The position numbers and the translations under genes are program-made. The notes below the pieces were generated by a model. It saw only the letters and a list, made by a program, of their open reading frames with translations, was not told where the DNA came from and did not search any database. Below are positions 41,762 to 50,670 of a DNA stretch of 64,000 nucleotides, in pieces. Source of the stretch: DSWT01 sp035373625 (GTDB taxonomy: Bacteria; Chloroflexota; Anaerolineae; B4-G1; SLSP01); NCBI GenBank assembly GCA_035373625.1, contig DAOSNS010000002.1:1-64000 (forward strand). Direction: 5' to 3'. The first letter of the stretch is position 1; each line of letters opens with the position of its first letter.

Positions 41762-41817
41762 TAATCCGTTAAGGAATTTTGTTCCTCGTCAACGGATTGA
41801 ACGGATGAAACGGATTA
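41762..41817. repeat. Short-word hairpin repeat before the M20 gene
   Basis: AATCCGTTAAGGAATTTTG, then GTCAACGGATTGAACGGATG and a third word. Here the complementary word comes first. Ends at the ribosome binding site (AGGAGAAG). Confidence 0.85.
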
Positions 41818-41830
41818 TAGGAGAAGAATT

Positions 41831-43009
41831 ATGGACACCTTAACGTCAGCCGCCGGACTTCACGAGCAACTCGTTGCCTGGCGGCGCGATTTTCACATGC
41901 ACCCTGAGTTGGGCCTGGAAGAACGCCGCTCGGCGGGAATCATCGCCGACATTTTGCGCGGCCTGGGCTACCGCGTGCAAGAAGGCGTAGCGAAGACCGG
42001 TGTGGTGGGCCTGCTGGAAAACGGCCCCGGCCCGGTCGTGATGAACCGCGTGGACATGGACGCACTGCCGATCCAGGAGGCGAACGACGTTCCCTACGTC
42101 TCACAGCATCCGGGCCGTATGCACGCCTGCGGACACGACGCGCACATGGCGATTGGCCTCGGCGTCGCCACATTGATGGCGCAGCACCGCAACACCTGGC
42201 GCGGGACGCTCAAATTGATCTTCCAGCCCGGCGAGGAAGGGATGAACGGTGCTGAGCTGATGATCAAAGAAGGCGTGCTGGAGAATCCCCGCCCGGACGT
42301 GGCGCTCGCCGTCCACGTGTGGAACAGGAAACCGATCGGCACTTTTGGCGCGATCGCCGGCCCGGTGATGGCCGGGGCCGAATCATGGAACGCGCGCATT
42401 ACCGGCAAGGGCGGCCATGGCGCGATGCCTGAGCAGACTGTAGATCCGATTGTGACGGCCGCGCTTGCCATTACCGCGTTGCAAACCATTGTCAGCCGCA
42501 ACGTGAGCGCGTTGGACACTGCCGTCGTGACCGTGGGGGCGCTGCTGAGCGGTGACGCCTTCAACGTGATCCCCGATTTTGCCGAACTGCGTGGCACGAT
42601 CCGTACCTACAACCCGGAGACGCGCGAAATCGTGCTCCGGCGTGTGCGGGAGATCATCGAGGGGACGGCGCGGATGATGGGCGCCGAAGCGACGCTCGGC
42701 CTGTACCCCCTCACACCGGCGCTGATCAACGATGCAGGAGTGACGTCGTTGGTGCGGGGTGTCGTCACCGATTTGTTCGGTGCGAACGCACTCGAGGACG
42801 ACGTCCGCACGATGGGCAGCGAGGACGCCGCCTTTTTCTTGCAGCAGATCCCCGGCTGCTTTATTTTCGTCGGCTCAGGCTTTACCGATCGCGAGTCACC
42901 TCCGCACCACAACGCTCACTTTGACATTGACGAGCGCGCGCTGGTCAATGGTGTGGCGGTGGTGGTGGAGTCGCTGCACCGGTTGATGCCAAAAGGGAGT
43001 AAGGCGTAA
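41831..43009 (+). CDS. M20-family amidohydrolase (IAA-amino-acid hydrolase / aminoacylase type)
   Basis: 392 residues. Zinc-binding motifs: HPELGLEE near the start, MHACGHDAHMAIGLG, QPGEEG with the catalytic glutamate, and the late HNAHFDIDE. The lid domain includes ITGKGGHGAMPEQTVDPI, whose histidine is used by M20D enzymes. The family cleaves N-acyl amino acids or small amides. It is followed at 24 bp by an S51-like gene, so the two may share a peptide/amide function. Confidence 0.88.
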   Translation: MDTLTSAAGLHEQLVAWRRDFHMHPELGLEERRSAGIIADILRGLGYRVQEGVAKTGVVGLLENGPGPVVMNRVDMDALPIQEANDVPYVSQHPGRMHACGHDAHMAIGLGVATLMAQHRNTWRGTLKLIFQPGEEGMNGAELMIKEGVLENPRPDVALAVHVWNRKPIGTFGAIAGPVMAGAESWNARITGKGGHGAMPEQTVDPIVTAALAITALQTIVSRNVSALDTAVVTVGALLSGDAFNVIPDFAELRGTIRTYNPETREIVLRRVREIIEGTARMMGAEATLGLYPLTPALINDAGVTSLVRGVVTDLFGANALEDDVRTMGSEDAAFFLQQIPGCFIFVGSGFTDRESPPHHNAHFDIDERALVNGVAVVVESLHRLMPKGSKA

Positions 43010-43033
43010 AGCGTTAAGAGTGGGGTAAGGACA

Positions 43034-43723
43034 ATGCCACAACAAGGACCTCTACAATGGCTTGACGGTGAAGGCTGGCTGGTATTGCTCGGCGGCGGGA
43101 ATGTGGCGTGTGGTGAAACCGACGTGGTGGACGCCCAACTGCTCAGCCTTGCTAATCTGGATCGCCCGATGGTCGTGCTGCTTTCCGATGGGACGCGGGA
43201 AGAGGCCGACGCGATCCTCGAACACTATACACTGCTCGGCGGGCCGGGTGGTGAAGCCTTTACCCTGGCGGAGATGACGCGCGCCGAACTGGATCATCCC
43301 CGCGTACTTTCACTGCTAGACGAAGCGGGGATCCTCTACCTCGGCGGTGAGAATCCGCTGCCCCTGGTGCGCAATTTACACCAGACGACAGCGCTGGCGC
43401 GCATCCTGCGAGGATTTGCCACCTTGCAGGCGCTCACCATTGTCGGCAGTGTGGCCGGTGCCAGCGCGTTGGGGAAGTGGGCGATCGGCCCGGCGCCGCA
43501 GTTCCTTCAAGTCCAGGGGTTGGGGTTGTTGCACAATGCTGTAATCGTACCGCACTTCACGCGCACAGAAGATTCCGTGGTATTGCGTTGTCTTGCACAG
43601 CTTGGCCCCGGCTTGCTCGGCCTGGGAATTCCACACGGCACGGCGCTTGCCTTTGGCCCACAAGGCCAGGTCGAAACGTGGGGTGTGGGGCAGGTGACGG
43701 CGGTGGTGAGTGCGGAAGGATAG
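43034..43723 (+). CDS. Peptidase S51-like (cyanophycinase/dipeptidase E fold), nucleophile lost
   Basis: 229 residues with the class I amidotransferase-like fold: LVLLGGGNVACGE, MVVLLSDGTREEAD, and GILYLGGENPLPLVRNLHQT. The nucleophile elbow, normally G-x-S-A-G-A, reads GSVAGASALG, with valine at the serine position. The protein is therefore predicted not to be a working serine peptidase of this type; an adjacent Ser might compensate, but its geometry differs. Neighbours are an M20 amidohydrolase upstream and an NTase gene that starts directly at its stop. Confidence 0.72.
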   Translation: MPQQGPLQWLDGEGWLVLLGGGNVACGETDVVDAQLLSLANLDRPMVVLLSDGTREEADAILEHYTLLGGPGGEAFTLAEMTRAELDHPRVLSLLDEAGILYLGGENPLPLVRNLHQTTALARILRGFATLQALTIVGSVAGASALGKWAIGPAPQFLQVQGLGLLHNAVIVPHFTRTEDSVVLRCLAQLGPGLLGLGIPHGTALAFGPQGQVETWGVGQVTAVVSAEG

Positions 43724-44383
43724 ATGAAGGCTTCAACGGTACGTGAAATCGGCGAGATTGTCTACAACGCGAGTGGATTCGACCCAAAAAACTGGCGTAA
43801 CGGCGCGCCAATGACGTTGCCGGAGCACGTGGTTGAGCTTTTTGCTTTGTTGCGCGCGCGCCAGATTGATTACGTGCTCGTCGGTGGGATCGCGCTGCTT
43901 CAGTACGTCGAGGGACGGAACACGCAAGACATTGATTTGATTGTGGCGCCGCAGTCGCTTAAGGCATTGCCGGAAGTGCAAATCATAGAGCAAAACCTCT
44001 ACTTCGCGCGCGGGCAGTTTGAAACCTTGCATATTGATTTTCTGTTGACAGAACATCCGCTTTTCAAGAAGGTACAGCAAACTTACACAACGCCACAGCC
44101 ATTTGCGGATGTTGTTATACCTTGCGCTACAGTCGAAGGGTTGCTTTTGCTAAAGTTGTACGCACTGCCTTCGCTCTACCGTCAAGGAGATTTTGCGCGA
44201 GTAGGCGTCTACGAGAATGACATTGCGACGCTGATGTACTACTATACACCGGCAATGCCGGCATTGTTAGCAGAACTGCGATCTTATCTCAACGATACCG
44301 ATTGGCAAGAAGTCAATCGCATCGTGGACGAAATCCAACAGCGCCTCGCGCGTTTTGCGCAGATGCAGGCCACCGGATTGTAA
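43724..44383 (+). CDS. Nucleotidyltransferase-fold protein, stand-alone
   Basis: 219 residues; the ATG follows the previous stop directly with GGAAGG ahead. NTase core: IDYVLVGGIALLQYVEGRNTQDIDLIVA, with G-G and D-I-D, and LHIDFLLTE as the third acid. The C-terminal part is helical with a KLYALPSLYRQGDFARVGVYEND region. DUF6036-like. No small partner gene is adjacent, unlike 40857/41086. Role unknown; a toxin-antitoxin or defence link is only a possibility. Confidence 0.7.
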   Translation: MKASTVREIGEIVYNASGFDPKNWRNGAPMTLPEHVVELFALLRARQIDYVLVGGIALLQYVEGRNTQDIDLIVAPQSLKALPEVQIIEQNLYFARGQFETLHIDFLLTEHPLFKKVQQTYTTPQPFADVVIPCATVEGLLLLKLYALPSLYRQGDFARVGVYENDIATLMYYYTPAMPALLAELRSYLNDTDWQEVNRIVDEIQQRLARFAQMQATGL

Positions 44384-44443
44384 AACCTATAATTCGTGTA
44401 GCTTAGCGAGATTCGCGGTTTATTCTTTAGGAGGAGGAGTCAG

Positions 44444-46375
44444 ATGGGCAAAAACATCGTTCAGAAAATCCTGGATGCCCACCTCGTTTCCGGCGAACCA
44501 ATTCCCGGACAGGAGGTCGCCATCCGCATTGATCAGACCTTGACGCAGGACGCCACGGGCACGATGACGTATTTGCAGTTCGAGGCGATGGGGCTGGACG
44601 CGGTCAAGGCGGAGTTGTCGGTCAGCTACGTGGATCACAATACGATCCAGGTGGGCTTCGAGAATGCCGATGATCACCGTTACCTGCAAACTGTAGCGGC
44701 GAAGTACGGCATCGTCTTCAGCCGTGCGGGGAACGGCATCTGCCACCAGGTACACCTGGAACGTTTCGGGCGACCGGGCAAGACGCTGCTCGGTGCGGAT
44801 AGCCACACGCCCACGGGCGGTGGCGTCGGAATGATCGCCATCGGCGCGGGAGGGCTGGATGTAGCGGTCGCCATGGGCGGGGGGCCGTTTTACATCACCT
44901 ACCCGAAAGTTTGCCTGATTCATTTGACAGGCAAGTTGCAACCCTGGGTGAGTGCCAAAGACGTGATCCTCAAAATGCTGGAAATTTTCTCCACCAAAGG
45001 CAATGTCGGCTGGATGTTCGAGTACGGCGGGCCGGGCGTGGCAACGTTGAGCGTGCCGGAACGCGCGACGATCACGAATATGGGCGCGGAGATGGGCGTG
45101 ACCACGTCGGTTTTCCCCTCGGATGCGGAAACGCGCCGCTTCCTGGCTGCGCAGGGGCGTGAGGAACAATGGGCCGAGCTGTTACCGGACCCCGACGCAA
45201 CCTACGATAAGGTCGTGGAGCTGGATTTGAGCAGCCTTGAGCCGCTGACCGCCGCACCGCACAGCCCCGGTAACGTGATTCCGGTGCGACAGGTGGCGGG
45301 GATGCCGGTTCAGCAGGTTGCCATCGGCTCCTGTACGAATTCGTCCTACGTGGACATGGTACGGGTGGCGCGCATCCTCAAGGGACATCGCGCGCATCCC
45401 GACGTGAGCTTTATCGTCGCGCCGGGGTCGCGCCAGGTGTTGCAGATGCTTGCCCGCGAGGGCGCGCTGGCCGATCTACTCGACGCCGGCGCGCGGATCA
45501 TGGAGAGCGCGTGCGGCTTCTGCATCGGCAACAGCCAGAGTCCACAGAGTGGCGCGGTGAGCCTGCGCACCAACAACCGCAACTTCGAGGGGCGCAGCGG
45601 CACGAAGGACGCGCAGGTGTATCTGGTCAGCCCGGAGACTGCCGCCGCAGCCGTGATCACCGGCAAGTTCACCGATCCGCGCGATTTGGGGTTGGCCTAT
45701 CCACAGGTGACGATGCCAGAACGATTTTTCATTGACGACAGTATGTTCATCTTCCCGGCGGATGTGACGGGCGAAGTCGAGATTGCGCGCGGCCCAAATA
45801 TCGGCGTTCCGCCCAAGAATACGCTGCTGCCCGTTGCACTCCACGGACAGGCGACGATCAAAGTCGGCGACAAAATCACGACCGATCACATCATGCCCGC
45901 CGGGCAACTGCTCAAGTATCGCTCTAACGTGCCGAAGTATGCCACCTACGTCTTCTCACCGGTAGACCCGACGTTTGCGGAGCGAGCGATTGCCAACCGC
46001 GACGCGGGCATCCACAACATCATCATCGCCGGGGAGAGCTATGGGCAGGGTTCCAGCCGCGAGCACGCTGCGTTGTGCCCGATGTACCTGGGTGTCAAGG
46101 CCGTCATCGCCAAGAGCTTCGAGCGCATCCACATCGCCAACCTCATTAACTTTGGCATCGTACCGCTCACGTTTGTCAATCCGGCGGACTACGATAACAT
46201 CCAGCCAGGCGACGAGTTGGTTATCCCTGACATTCGGACCGTGCTTGGGGAAAAAGCTCCGATTTCTGTGGAAAATCGCACGCGGGGTGTGGAAATCCCG
46301 GTGGAAGCGAACCTTTCGGAGCGGCAGGTGAAGATTCTGCTGGCGGGTGGGTTGTTGAATACTGTGAGTCTTTAA
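44444..46375 (+). CDS. Aconitate hydratase (single-chain, mitochondrial-like)
   Basis: 643 residues, interconverts citrate and isocitrate via cis-aconitate. 4Fe-4S ligands: GSCTNSSYVDM, and the pair in ESACGFCIGNSQSP. Substrate segments ADSHTPTGGGVGM and the swivel-domain GESYGQGSSREHAAL are present. The length (643 versus about 890 for AcnA) places it with the compact bacterial/mitochondrial type. GGAGGAGG precedes the ATG. It heads a set with icd and ATP-citrate lyase, so in the reductive direction it would handle isocitrate to citrate. Confidence 0.93.
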   Translation: MGKNIVQKILDAHLVSGEPIPGQEVAIRIDQTLTQDATGTMTYLQFEAMGLDAVKAELSVSYVDHNTIQVGFENADDHRYLQTVAAKYGIVFSRAGNGICHQVHLERFGRPGKTLLGADSHTPTGGGVGMIAIGAGGLDVAVAMGGGPFYITYPKVCLIHLTGKLQPWVSAKDVILKMLEIFSTKGNVGWMFEYGGPGVATLSVPERATITNMGAEMGVTTSVFPSDAETRRFLAAQGREEQWAELLPDPDATYDKVVELDLSSLEPLTAAPHSPGNVIPVRQVAGMPVQQVAIGSCTNSSYVDMVRVARILKGHRAHPDVSFIVAPGSRQVLQMLAREGALADLLDAGARIMESACGFCIGNSQSPQSGAVSLRTNNRNFEGRSGTKDAQVYLVSPETAAAAVITGKFTDPRDLGLAYPQVTMPERFFIDDSMFIFPADVTGEVEIARGPNIGVPPKNTLLPVALHGQATIKVGDKITTDHIMPAGQLLKYRSNVPKYATYVFSPVDPTFAERAIANRDAGIHNIIIAGESYGQGSSREHAALCPMYLGVKAVIAKSFERIHIANLINFGIVPLTFVNPADYDNIQPGDELVIPDIRTVLGEKAPISVENRTRGVEIPVEANLSERQVKILLAGGLLNTVSL

Positions 46376-46386
46376 GCGTTTGTTGA

Positions 46387-46423
46387 TAAACAAATCTAGA
46401 TTATAATAATCACGATTTGTTTA
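46387..46423. repeat. 37-bp direct repeat, left copy (promoter-like palindrome)
   Basis: Contains AACAAATC and its complement GATTTGTT around GATTATAATAATCA. Identical to 47858-47894 except one base (T/C). The TATAAT inside could be a -10 box and the palindrome an operator. It lies 14 bp before the ATPase start. Confidence 0.92.
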
Positions 46424-46436
46424 TTTTGAGGGAAAG

Positions 46437-47834
46437 ATGTTCATCAATCGTGAAACTGAGTTAGCGCAACTGGAGCATCTGTACAGTTCTGACCGCGCCG
46501 AGTTGTTTGTGCTCTACGGGCGACGGCGGGTGGGCAAGACGGAGCTGCTGCGCGCTTTTTGTGCGGAGAAGCCGCACATCTTCTTCATTGCGACGCTCAG
46601 TTCCGATAGTGACCAGTTGGCGGCGTTTTCACAGGCGATATGGGGCATGACTCACGCCACGGTTCCGGAAGGATTCACCTTTCCGGGGTGGGAAGCTGCG
46701 TTTCGCGCGCTGGCCGATTTGCCCGGCCGTCCCGTTGTGATCTTGGACGAATTCACCTATTTGATGACCGGCAATCAGGCCATTCCTTCGATTCTACAAA
46801 AGGTCTGGGATGAAACGCTGCGGCATACGCGCGTCTTTCTGGTGCTGTGCGGATCGTACATCGGGATGATGGAGCGCGAAGTGTTGGCTTATCAAGCGCC
46901 TCTCTACGGACGCCGCACAGGCAGTCTCTTTCTTAACCCGCTTGATTTGCCGGCCACGGCGATTTTCTTTCCGTCCTATACAGCGTTGCAAGCTATCGAA
47001 ACGTGGGCTGTCTTGGGCGGGATGCCGTACTATCTGCGTATGTTCTCGGATGAAGTGGATGTGTTGTCCAATGTGCGCGCGCAAATTCTAGACGTGCAAG
47101 GCCCGCTCTACTATGAACCGCAGTTGTTGTTGATGCAAGAATTGCGCGAACCGCGCAACTACTTCTCGATTTTGCGCGCGATTGCGCACGGCCATACGCG
47201 TTTGAATGAAATTGCACAGGCCGCCGGCGTGGGCAATGCTGCCACGACCAGCCGTTATCTGGACATCCTGCAACAGTTGCGCGTGGTGCGGCGCATCGTC
47301 CCGGCGACCGAAACTCGCCCGGAAAAAAGCCGGAAGGGCTTGTACCAGATTGCCGATGCTTTCTTGCGCTTCTGGTTTCGTTACGTGCATCCATACCAGG
47401 GGAGCCTCGATCTTGGCCTGGCCGATGCGATTCTGGCGCAGCGCATCCGCCCCACCTTCGAACAGTTTGTGGGCTATGCGTTCGAGGAAGCCGCGCGGGA
47501 ATATCTGGCGCGCCTGGCACGGCAAGGCGCTTTGCCGTTTTTGCCCGAACGCATCGGCAGTTGGTGGGATCAGCAAGGTGAGATTGACGTGGTTGTGGTG
47601 AGCGATACGGACCGCGCGCTTTTGCTTGGCGAATGCAAGTGGTCCGTGAATCCGGTCGGCGTGAATGTGTTGGAAGATTTGCAGCGTAAAGCGGCCACGC
47701 TGTTGGCGCTTGGCCCGTGGCGCACTGTCAACTATGCACTTTTTGCGAAGTCTGGTTTTACTCCCGCCTTGCAGGATCGCGCCGCAGACCAAGGTGTGGA
47801 GCTGATTACAGCGGAACAGATGGTGTCAAACTAA
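46437..47834 (+). CDS. AAA ATPase of the archaeal-type ATPase/DUF234 family
   Basis: 465 residues. FINRETELAQLEHLY start, Walker A GRRRVGKT (28-35), Walker B VVILDEFTYL, a winged-helix middle (LNEIAQAAGVGNAATTSRYLDIL) and a C-terminal nuclease-like DUF234 domain with EIDVVVVSDTDRALLLGECKW, which has the spaced D-E-x-K of PD-(D/E)xK nucleases. Such genes are common in mobile or genomically unstable regions and their role is unknown. It sits between acn and icd and is bounded by near-identical 37-bp repeats, so it looks inserted into the TCA gene set. Confidence 0.85.
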   Translation: MFINRETELAQLEHLYSSDRAELFVLYGRRRVGKTELLRAFCAEKPHIFFIATLSSDSDQLAAFSQAIWGMTHATVPEGFTFPGWEAAFRALADLPGRPVVILDEFTYLMTGNQAIPSILQKVWDETLRHTRVFLVLCGSYIGMMEREVLAYQAPLYGRRTGSLFLNPLDLPATAIFFPSYTALQAIETWAVLGGMPYYLRMFSDEVDVLSNVRAQILDVQGPLYYEPQLLLMQELREPRNYFSILRAIAHGHTRLNEIAQAAGVGNAATTSRYLDILQQLRVVRRIVPATETRPEKSRKGLYQIADAFLRFWFRYVHPYQGSLDLGLADAILAQRIRPTFEQFVGYAFEEAAREYLARLARQGALPFLPERIGSWWDQQGEIDVVVVSDTDRALLLGECKWSVNPVGVNVLEDLQRKAATLLALGPWRTVNYALFAKSGFTPALQDRAADQGVELITAEQMVSN

Positions 47835-47857
47835 GGGGAATTCAACGTCAAGTAACG

Positions 47858-47894
47858 TAAACAAATCCAGATTATAATAATCACGATTTGTTTA
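47858..47894. repeat. 37-bp direct repeat, right copy, in the icd promoter region
   Basis: Same palindrome and TATAAT as 46387-46423, starting 1471 bp later. It lies 43 bp before the icd start and is probably its original promoter/operator. Confidence 0.92.
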
Positions 47895-47937
47895 GCTGGG
47901 TAGATTCATTCAAAATACTTCAACAGGAGAGAACATC

Positions 47938-49149
47938 ATGGAAAAAATACACGTCAAAACGCCACTTGTCGAAATGGACGGCGACGAGATGACGCGCATC
48001 ATCTGGCAGATGATCAAGGATGAGCTACTGACGCCGTACCTGGATATGCAGACCATCTATTTCGATCTTGGACTCAAACACCGCGACGAAACGGATGATC
48101 AGGTGACGTTCGATGCGGCCCACGCCACCCTCCAATACGGTGTGGCCGTGAAGTGCGCGACGATCACCCCCAATCAGGATCGCGTGGTCGAATATGGCCT
48201 TAAGAAGGCGTGGCCTAGCCCCAATGGCACGATCCGGGGCATCCTCGACGGCACGGTTTTCCGCGCGCCCATCATTCTCAAGAATATCCACCCGATGGTG
48301 CGTTCCTGGCGCAAGCCGATTATCATTGGGCGTCACGCCTACGGCGATGTGTACCGCAACCAGGAGTACAAGGTGCCGGGGCCGGGTAAGGCGGAGTTGG
48401 TCTTTACCCCGGCGGACGGTGGCGAACCGGTGCACCTCCTCATCCACGATTTCAAGGGGCCGGGCGTCATTCAGGGCATCCACAACACCGAAAAGTCCAT
48501 CCGCAGCTTTGCGCGTGCATGCATCCAGTTTGCCATCAGCCAGAAGATGCCGCTGTGGTTTTCCACCAAGGATACGATCTCTAAAACCTACCACACCTTC
48601 TTCCGCGACATCTTCCAGCAGGAAGTGAACGCGCACAAGGCCGAGATGGAGGCCGCGGGCGTTGAGTATTTCTACACCTTGATTGACGACGCCGTCGCGC
48701 GCGTCATCCGCCACGAAGGTGGCTTCCTGTGGGCCTGCATGAACTACGATGGCGACGTGATGAGCGATATGCTGGCGACCGGCTTCGGCAGCCTGGCTCT
48801 GATGACCTCGGTGCTGGTGAACCCGGACGGCATCATGGAATTCGAGGCGGCACACGGGACGGTGCAGCGCCACTACTATGCCTATTTGCGGGGCGAGAAG
48901 ACTTCCACGAACCCCACGGCTTCCATTTTTGCCTGGACGGGCGGCCTGGCGCGGCGCGGCGAACTGGACGGGACGCCGGAGGTCGTGGCCTTCGCCAGGA
49001 AGCTGGAAGCCGCCGTCATCGAGACCATCGAGGGTGGCGAGATGACCAAAGACCTCACCCTGCTCTGCGACCCACCCGCCGACCACTACCTCACCACCGA
49101 AGGCTTTATCCACGCTGTCCGCGCCAAGCTGGACGCGAAATTGGGTTAA
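47938..49149 (+). CDS. icd: NADP-dependent isocitrate dehydrogenase, type II (eukaryote-like)
   Basis: 403 residues. MDGDEMTRIIWQMIKDELL at the start is diagnostic of the dimeric eukaryotic-type IDH. ATITPNQDRV, NGTIRGILDGTVFR, the STKDTISKTYHTFF segment and DDAVARVIRHEGGFLWACMNYDGDVMSD hold substrate and metal ligands. It catalyses oxidative decarboxylation of isocitrate and is reversible with high CO2. It is followed by aclB and aclA, which suggests use in the reductive direction or NADPH supply. AGGAGAG lies before the ATG. Confidence 0.94.
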   Translation: MEKIHVKTPLVEMDGDEMTRIIWQMIKDELLTPYLDMQTIYFDLGLKHRDETDDQVTFDAAHATLQYGVAVKCATITPNQDRVVEYGLKKAWPSPNGTIRGILDGTVFRAPIILKNIHPMVRSWRKPIIIGRHAYGDVYRNQEYKVPGPGKAELVFTPADGGEPVHLLIHDFKGPGVIQGIHNTEKSIRSFARACIQFAISQKMPLWFSTKDTISKTYHTFFRDIFQQEVNAHKAEMEAAGVEYFYTLIDDAVARVIRHEGGFLWACMNYDGDVMSDMLATGFGSLALMTSVLVNPDGIMEFEAAHGTVQRHYYAYLRGEKTSTNPTASIFAWTGGLARRGELDGTPEVVAFARKLEAAVIETIEGGEMTKDLTLLCDPPADHYLTTEGFIHAVRAKLDAKLG

Positions 49150-49164
49150 CACACGTTATTTTCT

Positions 49165-49256
49165 TTCAGCAGATTAAGCAGATTTAGCGAATTGTTTGCT
49201 CAAATCAATCGAAATCTGCTTAATCTGCGTGCAACCTCTGGTTGCCCATCTGCTGA
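49165..49256. repeat. Short-word hairpin repeat (AGCAGATT type) before aclB
   Basis: Left arm TTCAGCAGATTAAGCAGATT; right arm AATCTGCTTAATCTGC, interrupted by a small GCAACC/GGTTGC hairpin, then ATCTGCTGA. It stops about 6 bp before the aclB ribosome binding site. Confidence 0.87.
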
Positions 49257-49271
49257 TAAAAGAGGTCAACT

Positions 49272-50561
49272 ATGGCAAGAAGAGCGATACGTGAATATGA
49301 TGCAAAGCGCCTGCTGGCGCGCTATCTGCCTGATTATCTTCCCGGCTTCAGCTACCCCGGCAAAATCGCCCTTGTGGAGGCCGATACGGATTGGGATCGC
49401 CTCATCGCCGAACACCCCTGGTTGTTGACCGACCGGTTGGTGGTCAAGCCTGATCAACTGTTCGGCAAACGGGGCAAACACGGCCTGCTGGGGTTGAATC
49501 TTGACCTGGCAGGTGCGAAAGCATGGATCGCCGCGCGGATGCGCAAAGAAGTGACCATCGGTAAGGTCACGGATAAGCTCACGACCTTCTTGATCGAACC
49601 GTTTGTTCCTCACGATCAGCGCGACGAGATGTTTGTTGCGCTCCGCACGGAGCGCGAGCGCGATGTCATCTACTTTTCCTTGAAGGGCGGCATTGACATT
49701 GAAGAGAACTGGGATTCGGTGGTGCAGATCGGCGTGCCGGTGCTCGGTACTATCGAGGATGTGGATGTCGCCGGGCAGTTGCCCGATTTCGAGGGTAAGG
49801 ACGCGGCCGTAGCGTTCATCACGGCGCTCTACAAGTTTTTTGTTGACCTGGCCTTCACGTATCTGGAGATCAACCCCTTTGCTCTGGTTCACAACACGGT
49901 GATTCCCCTCGATTTCGTCGGGCAGGTGGACGACACGGCAGCCTTCGAGGCCGGGCGCAAATGGGGCGAGTTGCCCTTCCCGCCGCCCTTCGGGATGCAT
50001 TACTCCCTGGAAGAAGCATACATCCGCAGCCTCGACGAGAAGGGCGGTTCGAGCCTCAAACTCACCGTGCTCAATCCGCAAGGCCGCGTCTGGCCGATGA
50101 TCGCCGGTGGCGGGGCCAGCGTCATCTATGCGGATACCGTCACTGACCTGGGTTATGCCGATGAACTGGCCTGCTACGGCGAGTATTCCGGCAACCCCAC
50201 CACCGACGAAACCCGTGAGTATGCCCGCACACTGCTCGACCTGATGACGCGCCGCCCTGATCCGCAGGGCCGCCCCAAATTCCTGCTCATCGGCGGCGGC
50301 ATCGCCAACTTCACCGATGTTGCCAAGACCTTCACCGGCATCGTGGACGCGCTGCGTGAGTACAAAGATCGCCTGCGCGAGAACAACGTGCGCATCTACG
50401 TGCGACGCGGCGGCCCCAACTACCAGGAAGGGCTGGCGTTGATGCGTAAGTTGGGCGAGGAACTCGGTGTCCCGATCCAGGTCTACGGGCCGGAAACGCA
50501 CATGACGCGCATCGTCACCATGGCCTTGTCGGAAGGAAATCCACAAGGAAACCCGCTATGA
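49272..50561 (+). CDS. aclB: ATP-citrate lyase, ATP-grasp subunit
   Basis: 429 residues. ATP-grasp N-terminal half like succinyl-CoA synthetase beta (REYDAKRLLARYL, LVVKPDQLFGKRGKHGLLGL, FAFTYLEINPFAL-like LAFTYLEINPFAL) and a C-terminal citrate-binding half (MIAGGGASVIYADTVTDLGYADELACYGEYSGNP). Together with the following gene it forms the two-subunit ATP-citrate lyase: citrate + ATP + CoA gives acetyl-CoA, oxaloacetate, ADP and phosphate. Subunit naming follows green sulfur bacteria (aclB small, aclA large). Confidence 0.93.
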   Translation: MARRAIREYDAKRLLARYLPDYLPGFSYPGKIALVEADTDWDRLIAEHPWLLTDRLVVKPDQLFGKRGKHGLLGLNLDLAGAKAWIAARMRKEVTIGKVTDKLTTFLIEPFVPHDQRDEMFVALRTERERDVIYFSLKGGIDIEENWDSVVQIGVPVLGTIEDVDVAGQLPDFEGKDAAVAFITALYKFFVDLAFTYLEINPFALVHNTVIPLDFVGQVDDTAAFEAGRKWGELPFPPPFGMHYSLEEAYIRSLDEKGGSSLKLTVLNPQGRVWPMIAGGGASVIYADTVTDLGYADELACYGEYSGNPTTDETREYARTLLDLMTRRPDPQGRPKFLLIGGGIANFTDVAKTFTGIVDALREYKDRLRENNVRIYVRRGGPNYQEGLALMRKLGEELGVPIQVYGPETHMTRIVTMALSEGNPQGNPL

Positions 50562-50598
50562 ACCGGCGATTCGTCACCGGTTGGCTACAAAAGATTTT

Positions 50599-50650
50599 CT
50601 CAACGGAATCTGGCGGATATTTTTCCGTTCGATCCGTTCAACCTGTTGAG
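50599..50650. repeat. Short-word hairpin repeat between aclB and aclA
   Basis: TCAACGGAATCTGGCGGAT, loop ATTTTTCC, right arm TTCGATCCGTTCAACCTGTT. Ends 10-15 bp before the aclA ribosome binding site (GGGGAGAG). Confidence 0.85.
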
Positions 50651-50670
50651 TCTATTGGGGAGAGATAGCC

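Noticed and set aside
46437..47834. Complete transposon around the AAA ATPase gene
   Set aside because: No transposase or integrase is present between the 37-bp repeats; only a cassette-like insertion can be claimed.
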